8,676 bases of DNA from an uncultured Pseudomonadales bacterium. GTDB lineage: Bacteria > Pseudomonadota > Gammaproteobacteria > Pseudomonadales > IMCC2047. The notes under the pieces are model-generated. The model did no database searches and was not told the DNA's origin. It saw nothing but the letters and a program-made list of their open reading frames with translations. Position 1 is the stretch's first letter. The number at the start of each line of letters is the position of its first letter. Of the stretch, positions 1 to 5,230 are shown in pieces. The stretch is from positions 1 to 8,676 of the forward strand of contig CAMYKE010000167.1 of assembly GCA_947258895.1 (NCBI GenBank), in the 5' to 3' direction. A program made the position numbers and the translations under genes.

Positions 1-1013
1 TTCCAGCGCTGGTAATCGTCATTGGCGAGTCCCAGCTCATCAAAACTGTGCAGCAACACGTCGGGATCAAATATCCGCATCACCAGTTTTTCCCCGAATG
101 CGGTAGGCAGCGTGGACAATCGCAGCTCGACCTCCATTCCTTCCGGGTTCCTGGTTTTCAAGCGACCGTCCTGGGGATGACGCTTTTCCGCCACATTCAT
201 TCGACCCAGGATTTTCAGGCGGCTGACCACCGCTGTCACTCCCTGCGCCGGCAACTGGTAAACCTGGTGCAACACGCCATCGATACGAAACCGCATATTG
301 CCATGGTCGCGACGCGGTTCGATATGAATATCGCTGGCACGCTGGGCAAAGGCATATTGCAGCAACCAGTCAACAATATTGACGATATGCTGGTCGTTGG
401 CATCCGGCGACTGGGCTCCTCCCAACTCCAGCATCTGCTCGAGATTGCTGATGCCTGCACTGCCGCCTCCTTCACCCGCGGCTCCGCTGACGGATTTCGC
501 CAGGTTATAGAATTCAACGGTATAGCGCTTGATATCTCCGGGCGCGGCCACCACCCGGCGTATCTTCTTGCGCAGCACATGGCCCAGATCCGGCTCCCAG
601 CCCGCAAGGTACGGCTCGGCGCTGGCAATCAGCACTTCATCGGGCAATACCTTCACGGCAAGTATCCGGTGCCGTTCTGCGAAGGCGTACGACATCACCT
701 CGGCGACCGCCTTGACGTTGATTTTCAGGGGATCGATGTGATGGTAGTCTTGCCCCGCACGGGCGGCCAGCCATGCGGTAATAGTATACTGGTCCAGACT
801 CTTACCTGGGTTCGCAACGTCCTTGTATTCCGCTTCTGCAACCTGCTCAATCGGGTGTAATTTGAGTTGCGCCTGGGTGCGGCGATTCACGAAAAATGCG
901 TCGGCATCGTCCTGCGCCAGGCGGCCGTCCTCGACGAGATCCGCCAGCAGGCTGCGCAGTTCAATCTTGTGTTCACGGATGGGTACGGTGTTGGCACTCT
1001 CAATAGAAGGCAT
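1..1013 (-). CDS. GspE/PilB-family type II secretion / type IV pilus assembly ATPase (5' part, 3' end outside the window)
   Basis: This is a hexameric cytoplasmic motor ATPase family that powers assembly of type IV pili or type II secretion pseudopili. The visible 337 residues hold an N-terminal MshEN/T2SSE_N-like region (about residues 75-170), a Gly/Ser-rich linker (about 177-187), and then the family's N2 domain. That domain shows ASDIHIEP (226-233), RFRIDGVLHQVYQLP (241-255), LKILGRMNVAEKRHPQDGR (266-284) and LPTAFGEKLVMRIFD (302-316). The window cuts the gene before Walker A, so catalysis cannot be checked. The ATG at 1013 is preceded by AGGAG 12 bases upstream, and an in-frame stop lies shortly before it. 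The gene is divergent from argE. From memory, Pseudomonas also carries a secretion-type ATPase near argE, so it may be a stand-alone PilB/GspE relative, not part of a full secretion operon. The family is certain; pilus versus secretion role is not. Confidence 0.92.
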   Translation of the reverse strand, partial: MPSIESANTVPIREHKIELRSLLADLVEDGRLAQDDADAFFVNRRTQAQLKLHPIEQVAEAEYKDVANPGKSLDQYTITAWLAARAGQDYHHIDPLKINVKAVAEVMSYAFAERHRILAVKVLPDEVLIASAEPYLAGWEPDLGHVLRKKIRRVVAAPGDIKRYTVEFYNLAKSVSGAAGEGGGSAGISNLEQMLELGGAQSPDANDQHIVNIVDWLLQYAFAQRASDIHIEPRRDHGNMRFRIDGVLHQVYQLPAQGVTAVVSRLKILGRMNVAEKRHPQDGRLKTRNPEGMEVELRLSTLPTAFGEKLVMRIFDPDVLLHSFDELGLANDDYQRW

Positions 1014-1045
1014 TGATTCGAATAACTCCTGTAAAGTTACTCGTT

Positions 1046-1051
1046 ATTATA
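1046..1051 (-). promoter_or_regulatory. Probable -10 element of the GspE/PilB-like gene
   Basis: On the minus strand there is a perfect TATAAT. Transcription would start near 1039 and give a leader of about 26 nt that still contains the AGGAG at 1025-1029. No good -35 hexamer is seen at 16-18 bp spacing, so an activator or a weak promoter is possible. Confidence 0.4.
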
Positions 1052-1163
1052 GCCGGTTACAGCCGGGAAACTAGGCGCGCATAATCCGCTCGTGGCGATG
1101 CAGCAGTGACGAGCCGACCCCGAAAAATCCCCACGTTACTGAGCGCACCCCAGGGCAACTATG

Positions 1164-1169
1164 TATAAT
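1164..1169 (+). promoter_or_regulatory. Probable -10 element of the argE-argA operon
   Basis: A perfect TATAAT lies 30 bp before the ATG at 1200, which predicts a start of transcription near 1176 and a short leader that includes the AGAAGG at 1183-1188. The -35 region is weak; TTACTG at 1136-1141 is too far away. Its position argues against the upstream in-frame ATG at 1161, which would lie before the transcript start. Confidence 0.45.
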
Positions 1170-1199
1170 CACTGGACTTTTCAGAAGGATGCATACCCT

Positions 1200-2357
1200 A
1201 TGTCCGGCCTGGTGATCCCCAAACTGCTAACCCGGTTAGCGCAACTGATCGAGACGCCGTCGGTTAGTTGTACGGCTCCGGGCTGGGACCAGAGCAACCT
1301 GCCGGTCATCGAACTGCTGGCAGGCTGGCTGGAAAGCCTGCGCTTTACCTGCGAGGTTCTCCCGGTACCCGGCCACCCTGACAAGGCCAACCTGATTGCG
1401 ACCCTGGGTAGTGGCCCCGGCGGACTGGTGCTGGCCGGCCATACCGACACCGTGCCATTCGACGCAAACCGCTGGCAACATGATCCATTGGCCCTGACGG
1501 AGTCTGACCAGCGCCTTTATGGCCTGGGAACGAGCGATATGAAGGGCTTTTTCCCGATCGCTATCGAGGCGGCAACAAAATTTATCGATGCGGACCTGAA
1601 ACAGCCCCTGATCATCCTGGCAACCGCCGATGAAGAGAGCTCCATGTCCGGAGCCCAGGCGCTGGCGGCGGCCGGCAAACCACTCGCACGGTTCGCCGTC
1701 ATCGGCGAACCGACTGGTATGAAGCCCGTGCGCATGCACAAGGGCATGATGATGCAGGCGATTCGCATTCGCGGCAACGCGGGACATTCTTCCAATCCGG
1801 CGTTGGGTAACAGTGCGCTCGAAGCGATGCACGAGGTGCTCGGCGAACTGCTGGCGTTCCGTAGTGAATTGCAGCGGGATTATCGACAGGCGGATTTTGA
1901 CGTCAGTTACCCGACCCTGAATCTGGGCTGCATCCATGGTGGTGACAACCCCAACCGGATCTGCGGCAGTTGCGAGCTGCAATTCGACCTGCGACCATTG
2001 CCCGGGATGCAGCTGGATGCGTTGCAGGAGGCGTTGGTCAAGAGGCTGACTCCGATCGCGACGCGGCGCAGTGTCGAACTGGAGATCGCGCCATTGTTCG
2101 GCGGCATCCCCGCCTTCGAAACGGCCGCTGATTCGCAGATCGTCAGGGCCGCCGAGCGGCTCACCGGACACCAGGCAATCAGCGTCAATTTTGCCACCGA
2201 GGCGCCTTACCTGGACCAACTCGGAATGCAAACCATCGTGCTGGGGCCCGGCGATATTGAACAGGCGCATCAGCCGGATGAATATTTATCAATCGATCGG
2301 ATTACGCCTACAATTGCGATTCTCGAAGGTTTGATCAAGGAATTTTGTTGTAAGTAG
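1200..2357 (+). CDS. argE: Acetylornithine deacetylase (ArgE)
   Basis: This cytoplasmic metallohydrolase of the M20 family converts N2-acetylornithine to ornithine and acetate in the linear arginine pathway. With the ATG at 1200 the protein is 385 residues, against 383 for E. coli ArgE, and the N-terminus aligns (ETPSVS and DQSN match E. coli ATPSIS and DQSN). The M20 metal and catalytic residues are present: His81 and Asp83 in GHTDTVP, Asp113 in GTSDMKG, Glu145-Glu146 in ADEESSMSG, Glu170 in GEPTG, and His357 in GPGDIEQAHQPDEY. HSSNP (196-200) marks the dimerisation/lid domain. An in-frame ATG at 1161 would add 13 residues, but it overlaps a TATAAT, and AGAAGG at 1183-1188 is well placed for 1200. 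The gene is followed one base later by argA, so the two are almost certainly cotranscribed. Confidence 0.95.
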   Translation: MSGLVIPKLLTRLAQLIETPSVSCTAPGWDQSNLPVIELLAGWLESLRFTCEVLPVPGHPDKANLIATLGSGPGGLVLAGHTDTVPFDANRWQHDPLALTESDQRLYGLGTSDMKGFFPIAIEAATKFIDADLKQPLIILATADEESSMSGAQALAAAGKPLARFAVIGEPTGMKPVRMHKGMMMQAIRIRGNAGHSSNPALGNSALEAMHEVLGELLAFRSELQRDYRQADFDVSYPTLNLGCIHGGDNPNRICGSCELQFDLRPLPGMQLDALQEALVKRLTPIATRRSVELEIAPLFGGIPAFETAADSQIVRAAERLTGHQAISVNFATEAPYLDQLGMQTIVLGPGDIEQAHQPDEYLSIDRITPTIAILEGLIKEFCCK

Positions 2358-2358
2358 C

Positions 2359-3675
2359 ATGACCCAGGAAACGAAAACCCACATCGACTGGTTCCGGGAT
2401 TCCGCCCCGTATATCAATAGCAACCGGGGCAAGACCTTTGTCCTGATGCTCGGCGGCGATGCCCTGGCTCACCCGCGGGTCGAAACCACCATCCATGATA
2501 TCGCCCTGCTCAGCAGCCTCGGCGTGCGGTTGGTCATGGTGTTCGGCGCGCGCCAGCAGATTGAGGCACGCGTGAACCAGCGCAACATTACCAGCCGCTT
2601 TCACAACAACCTCAGGGTGACGGACGAAGCGACCCTGGAGTGTGTAAAGGACGCGGTTGGCGCGCTACGGACCGAGATCGAGTCCCTGTTGTCGATGGGT
2701 CTGGCCAATTCACCCATGCACAATGCCCGATTGCGGGTAACCAGCGGCAACTACGTCATTGCCAAACCGCTGGGTATCCTTGACGGGGTTGATCTTTGCC
2801 ATACGGGCGAAGTGCGACGCATCGATTGCGCAGCAATCCGCAGGCAACTCGACGCAGCCGACATCGTCCTGCTACCGCCACTCGGCTATTCGCCGACCGG
2901 CGAGATCTTCAACCTGTCGGCGGAACAATTGGCAAGCCAGGCGGCGGTGTCCCTGCGAGCGGACAAGTTGATCTTCATGTGTGGTTCGGCCGGTGCGATC
3001 GATGAACAGGGTAACCTGTTGCGAGAACTCAACACCCATGAAGCACAGACACTGGTCGCGGCAGGCGAGCAAACCAGCCAGGTAGCGAGGCACCTGCAAG
3101 CAGCCGCGGAAGCCTGCAGTGCGGGTGTGCCGCGAGCGCATCTCGTCGATTTCGGGCAGAATGGCGCTCTGCTCAGCGAACTCTACACCCGCGATGGTAG
3201 TGGCACCCTGGTGACAATCAAGGGCTACGAGCATATTCGTCCCGCCCTGGTGAGTGACGTCGGCGGTATTATCCAGCTGATCCAGCCCCTTGAGGAACAG
3301 GGGATACTGGTGCGCCGCTCCCGCGAACTGCTGGAAGCCGAAATCGAGCGCTTCACCGTCATCGAACGTGATGGTGCTATCGTCGGCTGCGCCGCGCTGT
3401 ATCCTTTTCAAGCGGAACCGGTAGCCGAACTCGCCTGTGTTGCGGTGCATCCGGATTACCGCAGGTCCGGCCGCGGCGAACAGCTGGTCGAAAGCATCTG
3501 CAGCCAGGCCAGGCGCGCCGGAATCGAGCGCATCGTCGTGTTGAGCACTCAAACTGCGCACTGGTTCCTCGAGTTGGGGTTTATCAGGCAATCACTGGAG
3601 TCTTTACCTGCCGGCAGGCAGTCACTATATAACTGGCAACGCAATTCAAGCGTATTTGAAAGACGACTGGCATGA
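2359..3675 (+). CDS. argA: N-acetylglutamate synthase (ArgA)
   Basis: ArgA transfers the acetyl group of acetyl-CoA to glutamate, the first step of arginine synthesis, and in this family it is feedback-inhibited by arginine. At 438 residues it is close to E. coli ArgA (443) and has the classical two-domain layout. The amino-acid-kinase-like domain covers about 20-285, with LMLGGDALAHPR (29-40), VMVFGARQQIEARV (59-72) and the typical ELYTRDGSGTLV (274-285). The C-terminal GNAT domain (about 295-435) has the acetyl-CoA loop Arg368-x-x-Gly371-x-Gly373 in VHPDYRRSGRGEQL, and HWFLELGF (401-408). The ATG at 2359 follows the argE stop TAG (2355-2357) by a single base and has no clear Shine-Dalgarno of its own, which suggests translational coupling. 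No intrinsic terminator with a T-tract follows it before 4110. Confidence 0.95.
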   Translation: MTQETKTHIDWFRDSAPYINSNRGKTFVLMLGGDALAHPRVETTIHDIALLSSLGVRLVMVFGARQQIEARVNQRNITSRFHNNLRVTDEATLECVKDAVGALRTEIESLLSMGLANSPMHNARLRVTSGNYVIAKPLGILDGVDLCHTGEVRRIDCAAIRRQLDAADIVLLPPLGYSPTGEIFNLSAEQLASQAAVSLRADKLIFMCGSAGAIDEQGNLLRELNTHEAQTLVAAGEQTSQVARHLQAAAEACSAGVPRAHLVDFGQNGALLSELYTRDGSGTLVTIKGYEHIRPALVSDVGGIIQLIQPLEEQGILVRRSRELLEAEIERFTVIERDGAIVGCAALYPFQAEPVAELACVAVHPDYRRSGRGEQLVESICSQARRAGIERIVVLSTQTAHWFLELGFIRQSLESLPAGRQSLYNWQRNSSVFERRLA

Positions 3676-3875
3676 TCCCGCAGCCGTCTCAGATAAAGGA
3701 TCAAGCCGGGAGCCAGGCGTTGAACTCAGGTGTTTACTGCAAGGCAAGAAGCTGGCAGGGGCCTGGCTCACTCCGGTGGCCGCCCGGCACGCATCTCGCC
3801 GCGCTTTTCACTACGGGAATACGCTTACGTCCGGCTACGATCAGGGGTTGCAATCTATCCTCGCTGGATAGGGGC
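3676..3875. other. Non-coding stretch downstream of argA
   Basis: I find no convincing gene here. Short open frames of about 70 codons begin inside or just after the argA end, but they lack ribosome binding sites and recognisable protein features. Inverted repeats are visible: GAGCCAGGC (3710-3718) with GCCTGGCTC (3761-3769), flanked by GCCGGG (3704-3709) and CCCGGC (3783-3788). There is also a short hairpin CTATCC-TCGCT-GGATAG (3855-3871) just before the MITE-like element. None is followed by a T-tract, so they are not standard terminators. Confidence 0.5.
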
Positions 3876-3896
3876 TAACCCGCATCCGTCACCGAT
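3876..3896 (+). repeat. Left terminal inverted repeat of the MITE-like element
   Basis: It begins TAACCCGCATCC and matches the reverse complement of 4082-4102 at 20 of 21 positions; the only difference is the third base (A here, G in the other end). Confidence 0.75.
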
Positions 3897-4081
3897 TGGC
3901 GTGTAAGATGACGCGTCGTTCGGTGCGCAGATTGCGCGAAAGGCGTGAAATGCATAGCCGTAGCTATGCGTAAGCGGGCCGAACGGCCGTCAAAGCACGG
4001 TAAAGCAAATTTAACAGACTGTAGTTCGCCGGCTTCAAGTAAACGCCCATTTGCAGCGCTTGAACTCAGGATTGAAGCTGT

Positions 4082-4102
4082 ATCGGTGACGGATGCGGGC
4101 TA
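4082..4102 (-). repeat. Right terminal inverted repeat of the MITE-like element
   Basis: Read inward on the minus strand it begins TAGCCCGCATCC and continues identically to the left end. It stops 10 bp short of the T-tract of the terminator for the leftward small gene. Confidence 0.75.
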
Positions 4103-4112
4103 ATCCGCAGGC

Positions 4113-4141
4113 AAAAAAAAGGCCGGCTTTTCGGGCCGGCC
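4113..4141 (-). terminator. Rho-independent terminator of the small leftward gene
   Basis: On the minus strand a perfect 7-bp stem (GGCCGGC at 4141-4135 with GCCGGCC at 4127-4121, loop of 7) is followed directly by eight T residues (4120-4113). On the plus strand the hairpin is followed by AGTTACTG with no T-tract, so it should act only on leftward transcripts. It lies about 75 bp after the stop of the 95-residue gene. Confidence 0.87.
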
Positions 4142-4216
4142 AGTTACTGTGTACTGCTTGTTAGTTGTTCGGGTGGTGCGAATATCGAGATGTGACCTTG
4201 TTGAACCACCACGGGA

Positions 4217-4504
4217 TTAGCGGGCCCACTCAATGCTGTCGAATCGCGCCATCAACTCTGCTTCGAGTTCGGCGTCCATCTCTTGCTTCATGGTTTGCAT
4301 TTCCAGTTCAACTTCCCGATTAATCTCTGCGGTACGGATCGCATCTACAAGTTTGTCTTCAATTGCTTGCTCCACGCTTACCACCGCAACCGCTTGTGAA
4401 ACGGACTTCTCCATTTTTGCAGCAGAGAAGTTATTGTCCAGGTACCTGGCAAATACCACGCCGGATAAACCCAACACCAGGGTAAAAGCTATTAATTTTT
4501 TCAT
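4217..4504 (-). CDS. Small exported helical protein of unknown function
   Basis: I do not recognise a family for this 95-residue protein. Residues 1-19 look like a signal peptide or membrane anchor: positive MKK, a hydrophobic stretch 4-18, and a possible signal peptidase I site after Ala19 (VFA). The rest is strongly helical and charged; residues 45-90 are rich in Glu, with heptad-like spacing that suggests a coiled coil (for example EINREVELEMQTMKQEMDAE, 60-79). It therefore probably acts in the periplasm or at the inner membrane. A strong GAGGAG lies 8 bases before the ATG, and a clear intrinsic terminator follows, so it is likely a single-gene transcript. It is divergent from the DUF402 gene across an AT-rich spacer. 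A good RBS, a signal sequence and a dedicated terminator together support a real gene. Confidence 0.75.
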   Translation of the reverse strand: MKKLIAFTLVLGLSGVVFARYLDNNFSAAKMEKSVSQAVAVVSVEQAIEDKLVDAIRTAEINREVELEMQTMKQEMDAELEAELMARFDSIEWAR

Positions 4505-4560
4505 GCTAAGATCTCCTCTAGGTAGATCATATATAAAGCGGCACCAAAGCCGTATGCTTT

Positions 4561-4585
4561 GTTACCATAAGTTACATTAAGTAAC
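4561..4585. repeat. GTTAC repeat cluster, possible operator
   Basis: Two 10-bp units, GTTACCATAA and GTTACATTAA, sit in tandem (4561-4580) and are followed by the inverted half-site GTAAC (4581-4585). This also gives the inverted repeat GTTAC-N5-GTAAC (4571-4585). The 10-bp period places the units on one face of the helix. It lies between two divergent genes, about 57-80 bp upstream of the small leftward gene. The binding protein is unknown. Confidence 0.35.
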
Positions 4586-4673
4586 ACCCTATCTAGAATG
4601 GCAGCTTTTCACAAAAATACAAACATATAAACTATATTAGTTATACTATTTAGTTATAATAAGGATATTTATT
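4586..4673 (+). promoter_or_regulatory. AT-rich promoter region upstream of the DUF402 gene
   Basis: This stretch is far richer in A+T than the surrounding genes. It holds several -10-like hexamers on the plus strand: TATAAA (4626), TATATT (4633), TATACT (4642) and a perfect TATAAT (4655-4660). TTAGTTATA is repeated at 4637-4645 and 4650-4658. No clear -35 is seen. Which hexamer is used matters, because transcription from TATAAT at 4655 would start near 4667, after the AAGGA at 4661-4665. Confidence 0.4.
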
Positions 4674-4724
4674 ATGCACTGCAAAATAAATATATTTGAG
4701 CGTAAAAGATTGTTAATAATATGA
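4674..4724 (+). CDS. Possible 16-codon leader ORF overlapping the DUF402 start
   Basis: The ATG at 4674 has AAGGA 8 bases upstream, a better ribosome site than that of the DUF402 gene. It encodes MHCKINIFERKRLLII and stops at TGA 4722-4724, which overlaps the DUF402 start in an ATGA arrangement. Such overlaps often couple translation. The peptide has no recognisable attenuation code such as a run of one amino acid. It may be chance in AT-rich DNA, and it works only if transcription begins before 4661. Confidence 0.3.
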   Translation: MHCKINIFERKRLLII

Positions 4725-5230
4725 GCGAAGTTTTAATCACTGAAAAAAAGAAGACTTTATTTGGCGATACGGAAGAATTTATTTGCCGACGTATCGATCG
4801 GGAAACTGGCACGCTAACCGTGCTCTACGTGCTCCCTGGCGCACGCCTTTTGGGCCCCTTAATGTTACCTAAGGGAACTTATAGTTTCGGGTATTTCCGC
4901 GAGGACCTGAACTACAACATCTATCAGTTTATAACACCGGAAGGCACCAGCCTGGCCACCTATTTTAATATTAGCGACCAGACCCGGGTGACCGCTACCA
5001 CCGTCAGTTGGCGCGATCTGGTAGTGGATATACTGGTCTCACCGCGGTACGGCTGCACGGTTCTGGATGAAGAGGAATTGCCCCCCGAACTCGAGGCGGG
5101 GCTGGCCGAGCTGATCGCGGGCACACGGGATTATATTTTGCGCCACCACCGAACCCTGGTTAGGGACACCGAGCACGCCTCGATGGATTACCTGCAGGAT
5201 CTTACCCGAACAGCTTGCCGGGATTCATAA
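4721..5230 (+). CDS. DUF402 domain-containing protein
   Basis: At 169 residues this protein matches the DUF402 fold, a beta-barrel family that includes the S. aureus nucleoside di/triphosphatase Ntdp and the fosfomycin-pathway enzyme FomD. The family signature is visible as WRDLVVDILVSP (97-108) followed by VLDEEELPPELEAGL (114-128), with the Asp/Glu residues that bind the metal and phosphate in characterised members. The preceding part contains FGYFREDLNYNIYQF (56-70). The C-terminus is helical. A phosphate-ester or nucleotide hydrolase role is possible by family, but the substrate is unknown. There is no good Shine-Dalgarno before the ATG at 4721, and an in-frame stop lies at 4703-4705, so initiation may depend on the overlapping short leader ORF. 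The 3' end overlaps the convergent FAD dehydrogenase gene by 29 bp. Confidence 0.85.
   Translation: MSEVLITEKKKTLFGDTEEFICRRIDRETGTLTVLYVLPGARLLGPLMLPKGTYSFGYFREDLNYNIYQFITPEGTSLATYFNISDQTRVTATTVSWRDLVVDILVSPRYGCTVLDEEELPPELEAGLAELIAGTRDYILRHHRTLVRDTEHASMDYLQDLTRTACRDS

Larger units (their letters stand above)
3876..4102. mobile_element. MITE-like non-autonomous element with terminal inverted repeats and a structured interior
   Basis: The 21-base ends 3876-3896 and 4082-4102 are inverted copies of each other with one mismatch (20/21). The perfect core is CCCGCATCCGTCACCGAT (3879-3896) and its reverse complement (4082-4099). Both ends finish in TA, which would fit a TA target-site duplication of the kind made by IS630/Tc1-mariner-type transposases. 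The 227-bp interval has no usable ORF. Its interior can form a 10-bp stem (3915-3924 with 3978-3987, two wobble pairs) enclosing two hairpins: GCGCA-GAT-TGCGC (3925-3937) and GCATAGC-CGTA-GCTATGC (3952-3969). Inverted ends, small size, no coding and an intergenic position are the usual MITE signs. I cannot name the family, and without other genomic copies the mobile nature is inferred. Confidence 0.55.

Noticed and set aside
48..860. Long plus-strand frame of 270 codons opposite the secretion ATPase
   Set aside because: It is the antisense shadow of the ATPase gene, whose minus-strand translation carries clear family motifs along the whole stretch.
1088..1114. Inverted repeat GCTCGT / ACGAGC between the ATPase gene and argE
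   Set aside because: It is 6 bp with a 15-base gap in GC-rich DNA, is not placed over either -10, and is easily due to chance.
1160..1195. ArgR (ARG box) site in front of argE
   Set aside because: Only a half-site-like TGTATAAT is present, and it is better explained as a -10. No second half or tandem box fits the consensus.
1236..2270. Long minus-strand frame of 344 codons inside argE
   Set aside because: The plus-strand frame has all M20 metal ligands. The antisense frame shows no domain and no ribosome site.
2872..3591. Minus-strand frame of 239 codons inside argA
   Set aside because: It is antisense to a complete two-domain ArgA, and open antisense frames are common in GC-rich genes.
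3661..3689. Hairpin AGACGACTG / CAGCCGTCT over the argA stop as a terminator
   Set aside because: It has one internal mismatch and an 11-base loop, and is followed by CAGATAAAGG, not a T-tract.
3656..3878. Two overlapping frames of 68-71 codons after argA
   Set aside because: They start inside or at the end of argA with no ribosome site, have no hydrophobic or domain pattern, and run into the MITE-like end.
3977..3988. GGCC-GAAC-GGCC tetraloop hairpin inside the element
   Set aside because: It competes with the longer 3915-3924/3978-3987 stem, which encloses two other hairpins. It is kept only as an alternative fold.
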